In this document: positions 1 to 10,670 of the stretch, piece after piece
How the letters are laid out: each line of letters begins with the position of its first letter
How positions within the stretch are numbered: position 1 is the stretch's first letter
NCBI GenBank assembly: GCA_951804985.1
Contig: OX638132.1
Span: 5,499,529 to 5,563,528 of the forward strand
From: Dryomyza anilis
Taxonomy: Eukaryota; Arthropoda; Insecta; Diptera; Dryomyzidae
Length of the DNA stretch: 64,000 bases
Direction: 5' to 3'
Made by a program: the position numbers and the translations under genes
Notes under the pieces: model-generated
Seen by the model: only the letters and a program-made list of their open reading frames with translations
Databases searched by the model: none
Told to the model about the DNA's origin: nothing

Positions 1-620
1 ACAACCAACAAATAGATCACAAACCGATTACGTCTTAAAAATTCCACTTTCGTTAACTTTTCGCGTAGTACGTTAATTTTTATTTCTCATTATTTTCAAA
101 CTATTCGCTGCGTTCGTTTCGACCGTTCACTCAGAGCGCACATTTTCAACTGATCGCGTGCCTCCATCGTCTCGTTTATTTAATTTCAAATAAAACGTAA
201 ACTATGCACGCTTCGTTCGCTCTTGCCCCAACAGTCGGCTGCCTGCTCCCAGCCATCTACTATTTAACCTGCCCGGCATGCGTTCGTTCTGTGGCCGCCG
301 TTTTATGCGTTCGTTGCATGCGCCACTTTTGGCCATTTGAAGATCAGTTGTGGAGTTTTGTTTGTTTTGGGTCCATTTGTGGGTTGCTTTTGAACGTTGT
401 GAAGAGAGTGAGTGCTGGCTGCGCACAGAGATGTAGAGAGAGCGCCAGACATAGGTCAAGAACTTTCGCTCTCTTTCAGCGGTTTTTGTTTGTTGTGGAA
501 CTTAATGTGCTATATCGACTGTTATTAACAGAATGTTTACACATATGGGCATATCCAGAAAAAAGTCAACCACGACCGAAAAATTTTAAATGCTCAAATC
601 TTTAAAAAAAAATTTAAATT
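1..620. other. GC-richer unassigned segment, possible promoter/5' UTR
   Basis: Bases 100-500 are clearly richer in G+C than the AT-rich DNA that follows. They lack the homopolymer runs typical of the rest of the intergenic space. A 133-codon open frame runs across 204-605 on the + strand, but the peptide has no recognisable domain and looks like chance translation. The composition would fit a promoter or 5' UTR of a gene lying off the left edge, or a distal leader exon of the four-pass membrane gene at 9.3 kb. I could not identify splice borders that decide between these. Confidence 0.25.
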
Positions 621-999
621 AATCCTGTTTTTTAGACAAACTTATTTAATATTTCTAAATCTTAAAAATAATTAAAATTATGTTAAATTTTGATTTTTGT
701 ATAAGGGTGTACTATTGTCACGTACGTAACCAAAAATATACATTTATTACCATTTTAAACTAACAACATTTTTTAAAGAATCTTCTGTTGCAAAAGCAGA
801 AATTCATCGGAATTTTCAAAAATGTAAACATCGATTTCCTAGGAATTCTAGAAAATTTTTGACAGCTAATTGAAATCTGTCACGTCCGGAACTTTGTATA
901 CCAAAAGTGTACAATTTTTTTTCACAAAAAAAAATAAAGAAAAACCTTAAAAAAACATGTGGAAATTCGAATCGTACATCACCTTTTATTTTGTAACTA

Positions 1000-3130
1000 G
1001 CTGGACCCGTTCACAGCTTCGCCCGTGCTAAGTTTTTGTAATTGTAAAACTATATCGTTTATAAAGATATATTTACGCCCCTTTTTCCCTTTTTAGTGCA
1101 TGCCTACACAGAAAAATATTGTACGTATACATAACAATTGATATTAATAGCAAACAAAATCGTATTCCAATTAAAAATATGAATGTATTTACTAATTAAT
1201 TAATTGTATTTACACATTTTTTAATTAAAATATTAATAGGAATTAATTTAATATAATTTCAATACAACTAAATCTTTAATAGTATTAACTACTTTTATTT
1301 GTTACTTTTGATTTATTCATTTTCTTAAATTGCAACACTGTTCTTCTGGATTTCATTTTGTTTTTTGTTTGTGCGTCGGAGGCGTTGTTCAGTTTCTTCT
1401 AACGTTGCTATTTTAAAACAGGATATTGCATTATTTAGTGTATGTTACGTTATTAAAGCATTAAATGGCTCAATTTTTGCTGTCAAGAATTTGAACAAAC
1501 AGCTTATGATGCTCATTTTGTTGCATATTGAATCATTAAAATGCGAATATCAAATTTTATGTTTGACTCAATTAATTGGCCCACCTGTAGAAGTTGTGAA
1601 AACTGACATCGGTAAAACATTCGTTAGGTTGAAAGAATTTTACAAAGCATATCAAACAGTATAAATACTTATTTAATATCTATTTTATGTTATGTATTGA
1701 ATTAAATTATTTTTATTTTCATTTCTATTCGACAAATATTTTATTTAATTTAACAAAATATTTAATTGATCCAATTTCTATCGAATGAAATTTTTAATTA
1801 ATGTTACTAATTAATTAATTAATTAATTAATGATTTAAAAATGCCCAATAAAAAATATAATATATATAACAACTTTAATATCAATATGACAAAAAAATTA
1901 ATTAAAGTTTCTCCAATTAACATATTCTCATTATTACAAATATAGAATTCAATGCTACTAAAAGTTACATCGGCTGAGTTTCAATTAAAAATTAATTGGG
2001 TTGATTAACATTTTAGTTATATTTACACACTTTTTTCTGTGTGTACGTCGCTTTTTTCGCGTCCACATTGATCATAGTGCCATGCCCCTTTTTCCAATCT
2101 CGATCACATTCCACGTGGCTATTAAAATTTTTAAAAATTATCCTTTGTTTCGATTTGTACAACTCTGCTCTTGAAAGTCTGTTATATGGGAGGTGTCACG
2201 CCCCATTGTCCAATTTCGTCCAAATTCTACGTAGGGCTCTCCATTCCCAAAAAATCCATCCGTTTTTTTTTTTTGTTTTTATACACTTAAAAAAATCCAA
2301 GGCTTTTGGATTTTTTTAATTTTATTGATTTTTGAACATTTTTCCAATTATAACTTAGGAAATATATTTGGAAATATATTTAAGAATTTTTTATAAACCT
2401 CCAAATAGAAAATAATTATTTGAACGAATGCTTGATGAAATTTCTGGTGAAGATGGTGATGAAATGATTCATATATTATATTAGCCAACATACATATTGC
2501 CCATTTTAAGCATTTATGTAGATCCAAATAATTTAATGATGTAGTCGCCGAAACCCTGGATTTAATTCAAGTCAATTCTATGCCAATTTTTAAAGCGGTA
2601 GATATTTATTGAATCTAATAGGTCCTGAAGAGTTGTCGTGTTATAAAGAGGACAATCAAAATAGATTTGATCAGGCACTTAGGCCGTTTCATTTTCTCGT
2701 CCATAAGAGTAATTCAGTATATAGAAGAAAACGGATTTTTTTTCCAGCCTTGATTCTACGTGTCCATTACAATGTTTAATATAATCTTTTGTTTCGATTT
2801 TTCTCTTAGCTCTTAGTAGGTAAAGAGTAATAGCAATTTTAAGGTTTTTTTGTATGGGAGGTGCCACGCCCCATTGTCCAATCCCGTCCATATTCTATTC
2901 TGATTTTTATAACTCTACCTTTAGTATGTCAGGAGTTATAGCATTTTTAAAGTTATGGTTATATGGAAAGTTACACGCCCCTTTACCAAAGTCGGCCCAC
3001 ATTGAGAAAATATAAGCAACAACAAAATACATCACTGAGCCTAATTTCATTACTGTGGCTATCTTATACAGATATTTTGAATTAAAAGTTCAGTTTTGCC
3101 ACGCCTATTTTTGTACCTTAGGAAGCAAAT
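1000..3130. repeat. Decayed interspersed repeat with recurring CACGCCC modules
   Basis: A module built around tatgggaggtgNcacgcccc, followed by a ccaat...cgtcca stretch, recurs near 2188-2232 and 2851-2896. More diverged versions lie near 1072-1096, 2082-2112, 2960-3001 and 3099-3117. Several of these lie about 110-140 bp apart, which suggests an old irregular tandem organisation. The left part, around 1006-1040, carries a gcttcgcccgtg motif of a type common in arthropod interspersed repeats. The block is split by a separate inverted-repeat element (1107-2043). No intact coding region is seen and the class is not resolved. Confidence 0.45.
1107..2043. mobile_element. TIR element, TA target duplication, CACAGAAAAA termini
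   Basis: The left end reads TA|CACAGAAAAA and the right end, reverse complemented, reads TA|CACACAGAAAAA. The TA dinucleotides at 1105-1106 and 2044-2045 would be the target duplication. The element is 937 bp and very AT-rich. It contains a TTAA-rich stretch around 1805-1831 and a 99-codon + strand open frame (1365-1664). That frame has no family match I can name and no transposase motif that I recognise. It lies inside the CACGCCC-module repeat, so it looks like a nested insertion. Confidence 0.45.
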
Positions 3131-3337
3131 TTCAAAAAATCCCTTCATAGAGCGCTCTCACATCAGTTCCTAGGATCAATATTAGACTTTTTCGATTTTC
3201 CGGTTTTTTCTTTGGGTTTTTCCGAGTTTTCTTTTTTTCTAAACCACTCTTGCATTGACATGAACAAAATACAAAAAGAATCAGGCAAATCCGTCGGTTC
3301 GTTATCCCGTGATGATCTGGCACACACAGGACATTTC

Positions 3338-3388
<51 letters not shown>
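3338..3388. repeat. (TA)n microsatellite
   Basis: A run of alternating T and A of nearly 50 bases. The short minus-strand open frames that translate to Tyr-Ile repeats here are artefacts of this dinucleotide run and do not indicate a protein. Confidence 0.9.
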
Positions 3389-3389
3389 T

Positions 3390-4489
3390 AATGATTATTA
3401 ATATTGTCAGACATACAATTATTTTTAGTAGTAAACCGTAGAGCACATTTTCATAAAGAACGTCCGGAATTATTCTATGATTTATATAACTATGATTTAT
3501 ATAACTATAAACTTTAGGAAAAAAAGTGTACATATATAATAATGAATTAAATTATCTCAGTTATCTTTCGAAATTATTCAAAAAATATATTTTAAGGAAA
3601 AGAAATAAAATTTTGTCCCGTCCGGAACGACCACTATTTATTTTATATCTTTTGATATTCCATTTACAATTCTCAAATTTTTTTGCAGATTAAATCGTGG
3701 AAAGTATAATAATATAATTTATAATGATTTGAAGAACGAAATTCATCATTATGTAGAACTTTTTTTCCTATAAAGCATATTTTTTGATATATTTATCACT
3801 GATTTTTTTAACAGACGCTTGTAAAACTACAGATTTTTAACAGACATAAGACAAAGAGTTAATGCTGCTCTTTGTCGGTTTTTTTTTTTCTTCCACCCAA
3901 TATCTCTCTGTCTCTCTCTCTTGGACCATAAAAATATATTTTTTAAAGACAAACTGTTCTCTTTGACGTAGATCTTCTGTGGATCTTGGCTCTATCTGTT
4001 GTCTGTTGCTTTTTGTTACTGCGTCAGTCGGCCGTTGCAATTCTTCCTAAAATTTTCAAAAACAAATAAAATGTGTAAAGTTTTTGATTCGTTAGCGTAA
4101 AACCGCAACTTTTGTCTTGATAGCTAATTTTTAGTTTATGTTTTTTAAGTCTTTTATTCTTTTTGTTATTTGGATATTTTTATTTATTTTTTTTTTTTTT
4201 TGCTGTTCCAACGTAATTTAAGTAGGCAACAAACCGAATGTCGTCAAAATGCAAAAACAAAATTTGCTGGGCGCCATTGTGCGCTGTTTGCACAGACATC
4301 GAGGAAATATCAGTTCTGGTTATTTTTTTATTTTTGTGTTACTGCTGGCTTTTGCTTTTCTTTTATGTTTTGTCTTTTTTTATTTTACATTTTTATTTTT
4401 AAGTTATTTGGCAAGTGGGATGGATATCGGGAATTATATTTGGTCAGTCGATGTACTGTGGATAAAATGCAACTTCAATTTCTCAAACC
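3390..4489. other. AT-rich intergenic stretch, no gene seen
   Basis: It contains poly(T) and polypyrimidine runs, for example around 3877-3930 and 4176-4202, and a slightly GC-richer patch at 4200-4320. Open frames here are short, hydrophobic because of T-rich codons, and match no family I know. Confidence 0.5.
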
Positions 4490-4506
4490 ATTAATGAGTT
4501 TGTGTT
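4490..4506. repeat. SINE target-site duplication, left copy
   Basis: The 17-bp attaatgagtttgtgtt is repeated exactly at 4821-4837 on the far side of the SINE. Confidence 0.85.
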
Positions 4507-4820
4507 TGTGTAGCCGCGGTAGCTCAGTGGTTAGTGCGTTGGACTGCGAGCCGAAAGGTCCCCGGTTCAAGCCTGGACTGGGGCTAACAACATCTTTTCA
4601 TAGAAACATTTTTCTATACCGCGCTACCTCTCGTCAGTAAATGGCAAACCTACGAGAGTAAAACCATTGCCTATGAAAAGCTCTCACCCGCCGTTCGGAT
4701 TCGGCAATAAACTGTAGGTCCCACCACTTTGAGTACAAATATAACACGCACAGCTCAAATTGGTGAGAGAGCTCGGCCGAAGTTCTATACAGGACTGTAG
4801 CGCCAAACTATTATTATATT
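4507..4820 (+). mobile_element. tRNA-derived SINE, full length, with 17-bp target duplication
   Basis: The head, 4513-4585, is tRNA-like. It has a box A sequence (ggtagctcagtgg) and a perfect box B (ggttcaagcc), the internal RNA polymerase III promoter. The anticodon-stem region is mispaired and would carry GCG, which is not used as a normal eukaryotic arginine anticodon, so this is not a functional tRNA gene. A tRNA-unrelated body follows and ends in an ATT-rich tail. The 17-bp sequence attaatgagtttgtgtt flanks the element at 4490-4506 and 4821-4837 with no mismatch, so the insertion is recent. Diverged body fragments of the same family occur at about 10560-10670 and 19540-19675. Confidence 0.85.
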
Positions 4821-4837
4821 ATTAATGAGTTTGTGTT
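4821..4837. repeat. SINE target-site duplication, right copy
   Basis: Exact partner of 4490-4506. It follows the ATT-rich SINE tail directly. Confidence 0.85.
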
Positions 4838-5590
4838 ATTTGTTATAACTAGGAATTAAAATCATAACTGAAAGAATCGATGTCCGTTTAAAACAGTTTC
4901 ATTTTTTAAACAATAACCGAAACATCCAAAATCGATTCTAAAATGGTTTAAAAAAATGAAAAACTAACAAAAAAAATCAAATTTAAATTATCGATCGTTT
5001 ATGGTCATAACATATAATTATATCCTTGTAATAATCGACTTTTTTAGTTCGTAAACGAGTTTCTTTTGTAATTCTTTTTACGATTTTATTTTTATCGTAA
5101 ATGAATAAAATGTGTACATATATTACGAGATTTTTCTTACTTTATTAACGATGCAAAAAAAAATTAAGTAAATGCATTTTTTTAATAAAAATCTATTGCA
5201 TTTCTAGTTGACATAATTGTATTTTTTAATAAACTTAATTTGTCGTTTAAAATAAAATTTACCGATGTATTTAACCCTTGTTTAAACTCTCCATAATTTC
5301 GCACAATACTTTTTTGTTTTTCCGTCGTTTCGTTGGATCACAATTTGTTCTTCGATTTTATATTTTTATAATTACTCCTCACGTGGACTAAAATTGCTCA
5401 ATCTTTAGCTAATATTTAGAATAATCAATTGTATTATCTGTAACTTTTTATAATTTCTATATTTATTTAATTTTTGTTTGAAACTTATCAGAAGTCAAAA
5501 TCGTAAGAAAAATTGATTAAATTAAATTATACTAGGTTTAAACTAGCACTAAAAAACTGGCCCTTCAACGCACTAATCGGTGATTATGTT
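4838..5590. other. AT-rich intergenic DNA, nothing recognised
   Basis: No open frame of interest, no clear inverted or tandem repeat, and no RNA gene were found by eye. Confidence 0.5.
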
Positions 5591-5819
5591 ATATCGTCGG
5601 CGATACTGCGAAACCTCCTAACTGCATGTGAAAATTACACATAATTTTGAGTTATAATCGGGGTTTTAATGATATGTTGATCGAATAAATTAGATAAATG
5701 CCATTATAAGTTACATACTTAATTTTGTGTGAAGTAAGTGCAGAATTGAGACTGAAAATCGTTTTATTTCTTCTGTAAAATTAATTTTGTAAGAGGTTTT
5801 GCAGTATCACCGACGATAT
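5591..5819. repeat. Inverted repeat, possible MITE, 31-bp arms
   Basis: The left arm, 5591-5621, begins atatcgtcggcgatactg. It pairs with the right arm, 5789-5819, which ends cagtatcaccgacgatat, with only a few mismatches. The arms enclose about 170 bp of AT-rich sequence. The layout suits a small non-autonomous inverted-repeat transposon or a hairpin-forming transcript. No unambiguous target duplication was found. Confidence 0.5.
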
Positions 5820-7372
5820 ATTAATATCTTGATAATAATATGTAATATCAGAAATATGCAATGATATAATCAAGTTTATGATGTTCTATAACACAGAACA
5901 GCACAGTATTTTATCAATGCCGTCGGAATACCATTTAAAATCAACAAATTCAGGACCTCATTCAGTATGGCAGTGTAGTGCACAACAAAAAATCAGTTAT
6001 AGTACTAAGTGGGACACAAAAATCTTCTCAGGTTACAGTGCATTAATTGGAGGCTCAAAATATATTGTATTGAGGCGTAATTGACAATTTTATACATTTT
6101 TAATCCGATCTTTTTATGCATTAATAACATGCAGCTTCAATAAGACATTAACTTACAAACTTAAACGAATTTTTTACTAAGGATAAAGTTTTATCTCGAT
6201 TACCTTCAAATTAAATTTATCAAAATAATCAGTACAAAGTGGAGCAAATATTATTTTTTTTAGTTTTTCAATATTAACCTACAAATATGTTTTCATATAT
6301 TTCAATTTATTTAAAAAATATATTTCGATATAAAGAAAGGCTATGATAATACATACAGTGTGTAAAATACTAAAGCTACTTGTTGAACATTTTATATCTA
6401 AATAAAAAGAAAATAGCAAACTGAAAAGGAGCACGAAAGGTATGAAGCACGAAAGGTAACGTTGCTTGACTGGGATACGCTGCGCATTAATGTATTGTAT
6501 ACTTTGAGGAACGCCGATTAAACATAAAATTTTATGAGTCACCCGGTTCAAAAATCCCTTCAAATATAGTCACCCGGTTTTCTTCGTTGAGATTAAACAC
6601 CAACCACCTTCTTCGTTAACAACGTCTTTCACACCATCTTTCTTCATCAAAACAATATTTTTTTTAATTTTTAAAATTAATATATATTAATGAATAATGA
6701 ATAATAAATTTAATTAATTATTAACAATATCAATATAATACAATAATAATTGTATATTAAAATGCTTATTCAATTAAAAATACCATAATTAAATAGTATA
6801 ATTAGGTTTATAAAATTTCAGTTCAACAAAACTATATAAAAAATAAATGATATTATTTAAAAAAAACATATAAATATATTTTTGTTTTTGTATGTATTGT
6901 ATTGTATAAAAGTTGTAATAAGCTTCTATGAACCTTTTTAGAGTAATCAAATAGCATTTACACGACTTCTACACAGCTTTTATATAGGCATATGTTGTAT
7001 TGACTTATGCCCTTTGAACTATATAGAAGCCGTATAAGTACTTTAAGAGCTTTTATACAGTAAAAATTACTGAATAAGAATGTCGTGAAAAGCTTTACAC
7101 CACATTCATATAGGAGATTGGGCTACTTGGGATGCCTTCTAACTTCAAACCAGCTATATTTTCAGCGATATATGATTGCATATATATATTGCTGGAGATT
7201 TGGCGCTGATTTGCAAACAAAATGCGGCCGTTAGTGAGTGCAAACAAGTTCTGGAATATTGTGAAGAAGTGGCTTTTCTTAATCAACTCGATGGTAAGTC
7301 GATAAAAAATTACAATGCCAAGACATTACGTAGTTGCAATGGCATATTGGGTTGTTTCCTTTAGCTATCTAT
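5820..7372. other. AT-rich intergenic DNA, one small unexplained ORF
   Basis: A 68-codon + strand frame (5878-6084) lies in a patch less AT-biased than its neighbours. It has no domain I can name, and without splice or homology evidence it is not called a gene. The remainder is AT-rich and unremarkable. Confidence 0.4.
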
Positions 7373-7733
7373 GGCTGCATTCAGCGACCTCAGCAGTTGT
7401 GGAGCTGTTGAACAATTTGAGCTTGAATGGCATGCTATTATCAACATGTTTAGTGAGCGGTCGTCATTTTCTAGCATAAAATTTTTACGCTACATTTGCG
7501 CTGCATTTGTTATCGATGACATTCGATGACATTTTAACTCAAATATTTATAAACAAGAATGGAATTTAGATTGGAAATATGTTTTTAATCAATTAAAGAG
7601 TTGTATGTAACTTTAATAAAATATTAATAACAAATATTTTGTAAATTGACAGCTGAGATAGAGGTGCATTCAGTAACAGTGAGCGATTAGTTACTGAGCA
7701 GTTTCGCCACTGCTGAGATCGCTGAATGCAGCC
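7373..7733. mobile_element. MITE with 25-bp terminal inverted repeats
   Basis: The left end, 7373-7397, starts ggctgcattcagcgacctc. The right end, 7709-7733, is its reverse complement with one mismatch over 25 bp. The element is 361 bp and has no coding capacity. It ends 12 bp before the start of the CACTAAG element, so two independent inverted-repeat elements sit almost edge to edge. Confidence 0.65.
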
Positions 7734-7745
7734 TATATATGCGTA

Positions 7746-8633
7746 CACTAAGAAAACAAAGATGATTGTCAGAAATATCACAGCCCTAAATATCAAGTTC
7801 TTTACAAATTATTTAAATCGCATTTGAGACAACCATCTCTCAAACATCCGTCAAATACTATAAATATTGCTAGCAACCATCTTTTAAATTTACGATTATG
7901 TATAGCAACCATCAATTAAACATCTTACAAATGGGAAGATAGTTGAGGAATATTTGGAAAAGGTACTCCATTAGAATTCGCGCAGTAATTTTTATTGAAT
8001 TGAAAGAAAATGAATCAAATGTATTTTTTATTTGTTCTAGAATTAAAACAGTATCCAGGTACATGGAACATCCTGGTATACATCGCCATCGTCTTTTTAA
8101 ATCCTTCGAAGGCAAAATTGTACAACGAATTGAGATTTCTTCGCAGAAGAACCAAGTCCGACCGGCGACGCTATCATCAAAATAAACTCCGAAAAGAAAT
8201 ATTTTCAATCACGTGTTGATAATTTAAATCACAGGATATTTTATTTTCACTTTTACCATTAAAATGTAATATTTGAGTGGGCACTTTTTTACACCATTGA
8301 ATTTACTTAATTGTTGTGGATAAATCGAACGTAAGGAAAAAGTACGCCATTTTCCTTTTTCATGGTAGTTAAATGTCAAAATACCTCAAAATTTTGCTGC
8401 AAATGTCCAAGAACTCAGGATGTTTGCTATCAGTCAACTGTGAATATCTCAATTTTCATTTCTGTTGTGGCAAACATCTCGTAACTATCTGCATATATGT
8501 CATATTTAAAAAATATTAATAGTTTTGCTGCAACTTTATTGAAACTTATGGGATGTTTGAATATTTGCTACAAGACGTTAATTTAAAAGGATAGTTGCAG
8601 TAAGACTTTCATAAACATCTTGTTTTCTTAGTG
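7746..8633. mobile_element. TIR element with CACTAAGAAAAC termini, copy 1
   Basis: Both ends are cactaagaaaac in inverted orientation, bordered by TA at 7744-7745 and 8634-8635. Inside is an open frame of about 80 codons (7943-8185), and a related frame of similar length exists in the diverged copy at 25904-26152. The two share blocks such as IFIELKENESNVFF and EISSQKNQVRPA. The rest of the body, with repeated ttgctgcaa and catctcgtaac-like phrases, is also shared by the two copies. It is probably a non-autonomous DNA transposon. I do not recognise a transposase. Confidence 0.65.
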
Positions 8634-8639
8634 TATAAA

Positions 8640-9280
8640 CTTCACAACATTATATCAGTAGTCCGTACAAAAGGGCACAAAATAAAAACAAATGGGAGTT
8701 CAATTAAAAAGTCGTAGTTTTCCGCACAGTGTAATTGATCATAGTAGTGGACATTTTTTTTCTCCTCAAATAACAAAAAAAAAACAAATTTTCTAATAGG
8801 AGTAGATTTTAAAGGGAGTCGAAAACTATGAGAAAGGAGTAGAAAATCTATCAGAAATGAAATGGAGTAGATCTACTCCGATCGGTGTAGAATGAGAACA
8901 CCGATACAATACTTCAAACTTCAATCCGATTTAATTAATTCGCTGTGCAGCAGAAATAGTTAAATAAATTGTTTATGTTTCTATATAATACATTACAAAT
9001 ATTAAAAGAAAATAATAAAAGAGTATCACTACGACCGTGAAAAAGACAAACTGTAAAAATTGGTGTGTTGAAACTTTGTTTTAATTGAATTTTAAAAAGT
9101 CTACTCAAAGGAATGTGGGAACAAATTTTTGGGTGTGACACTTGTTTTAGTGATGATGAAGCCGCTCTGCTGGCATCAAAAGCAGACATTTAAGCTTACC
9201 GTCATAAATTAATGCAGTTACAACTTTTATAATTTTCTAAACACCAAATATTAATTGCATTGTTCTCTTTGGTTTTGCAG
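8640..9280. other. Spacer and upstream part of the tetraspan gene
   Basis: The stretch ends in a polypyrimidine tract and AG acceptor (9280) directly before the first coding exon of the tetraspan gene. The 5' leader of that gene must therefore lie upstream across an intron, and its leader exon is not identified. A 26-codon frame at 9113-9193 ends in an acidic peptide but cannot be tied to the gene. Confidence 0.45.
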
Positions 9281-9284
9281 AAAA

Positions 9285-10150
9285 ATGGTTGTCTTGAGCT
9301 CCTGTTGGTCACCATTCATTTGGTCAAATAATGTTCGCACTGGCAGCTATGCTGTAGCTGTTTACACCGCAGCCATATCAGTGATCTTTATAACAATGGT
9401 AAATAATCATATAACTTATATATAAAAAAAGTGTTAAATGATCAAAAAATTAAATGCATCTAAATTTCTTATTTGTTTTGGATTTCGATCTTTTTTTTAA
9501 CAATAACGTTGCCACATGTTGTTAAATTGCGTTATGAATTTTGTAATAGATTGATTTAATGTTTACGTATTTACAGATTTGTTACATGTTCAATGGTGGC
9601 GATTCAGCGCAGCTCTATTCTCCACTTTTCGAGACGGATATACGTTCTTCCATGCCAATTGTGGGCAGCATATTTATACTTTATTTTGTATTGCTAATAA
9701 TATCGTCATATTTAATCTACTATGGCATTCAAATAAGGTATTATAAATTCTCATCTATATTTTATGTATTATTCAATTTATCAATATTTATATAGCACGC
9801 GTGGTTGGCTCTTGCCTTGGCTGATCCTGACTGGAGTTGGTATTCTTTTCCAGTTTATATTTGGTCTCTGGTTAATCGGTGGCTATTATATATATGTAGG
9901 TGTTTTAATTCATTTTTAACTTTTTATACTAAATAAAAATATTGTTACAGCTGGAACAGACATTCTCTGCTTTGCTGGACTTTTGCTGGATGGCCTACAA
10001 TGTGCGTTACTAGTTGTTTTATCTTAACAGTTATAATATATTTTAATATATTCTCTTTTATTACAGATTTATTGTTGGTTATGTGTGTTTTCGCAATATC
10101 AAATATTTTTGGTTTTACAAAATCCAAACATCGAACTACTCATGCCTTAA
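9285..10150 (+). CDS. Four-pass transmembrane protein, 169 residues, five coding exons
   Basis: Exons are 9285-9398, 9577-9737, 9796-9895, 9951-10001 and 10067-10150. All introns are GT...AG and the joined frame is 510 nt, giving 169 residues and a TAA stop. The ATG at 9285 is four bases after an AG acceptor, so an untranslated exon lies upstream. Four hydrophobic spans fall near residues 21-43, 65-88, 96-120 and 130-150, with short termini and a loop rich in polar residues between the first two. The C-terminal part has a [11 protein letters not shown] motif. From size and topology it resembles the insect tetraspan families that include the pasiflora septate-junction proteins and the LAPTM-like lysosomal proteins. 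The exact orthologue is not assigned. Gene structure is confident; function is inferred only as membrane-embedded. Confidence 0.85.
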
Positions 10151-10420
10151 AGTTGTGTTATTATACTTCGCACAATAAGTAATTTAAGCAAAACAATATT
10201 CATTCACAAAACAATTTAAAAAGCTCGAATATGTGTAATTATATATATATAGCATTTGATATATAAACTATTTTTATAATTTGACATATGTATTCAAATT
10301 TATAAAGACTATGAATCTTCCGTCCATTTACAAAACAATTCGATTTTGTATCTACATAATTATTATTTAGATAATTATCGACATATATATATACCTTTTA
10401 TTTTTATTGTATTATAATTA

Positions 10421-10426
10421 AATAAA
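10421..10426 (+). terminator. Candidate polyadenylation signal of the tetraspan gene
   Basis: AATAAA lies about 270 bp after the stop codon in an AT-rich 3' region. Other AT-rich variants are nearby, so this is the best single candidate and not a proven site. Confidence 0.35.
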
Positions 10427-10559
10427 TATTTTATTAATCAATTTTTTGAAACCTGTATTTTGTAATATCATGATTTAAATGCAGATTTGATATCGTAGTG
10501 TTGTGTATTCAAAACATATGTGGTACTTCAGGCTACATTAATCAGAGTGAATCAACTCC

Positions 10560-10670
10560 CTAAAAAAACAGTTTACACCGCCATTCAGATTCTGGATCAA
10601 ATTGTAGGTGATACAATTTGTGTACAAATAAAACACGTACAGCTCAATTGGAAATAGAGGTTCAATATAT
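10560..10670 (+). mobile_element. SINE body fragment, diverged
   Basis: It matches the tRNA-unrelated part of the SINE at 4507-4820 through the order ccgcc-ttc, attc-gga/tc, aaactgtaggt-like, gtacaaat, acacg-acagctcaa. The tRNA head and tail are missing. Confidence 0.55.

Noticed and set aside
204..605. 133-codon + strand ORF at the left edge.
   Set aside because: No recognisable domain, an overlapping minus-strand ORF of similar openness, and composition typical of a non-coding leader or promoter.
3163..3533. Minus-strand ORFs with Tyr-Ile repeats.
   Set aside because: They translate the (TA)n microsatellite.
4513..4585. tRNA-like sequence with perfect A and B boxes, considered as a tRNA gene.
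   Set aside because: The anticodon stem is mispaired, the implied GCG anticodon is not a normal eukaryotic one, and the sequence continues into a SINE body with an ATT tail and target duplication.
5878..6084. 68-codon ORF in a less AT-rich patch.
   Set aside because: No homology that I recognise and no gene context; kept only as an unexplained ORF in the spacer entry.
9113..9193. 26-codon frame ending in an acidic peptide just upstream of the tetraspan gene.
   Set aside because: It lies before a splice acceptor with no donor that joins it to the gene; too short to support as a coding exon.
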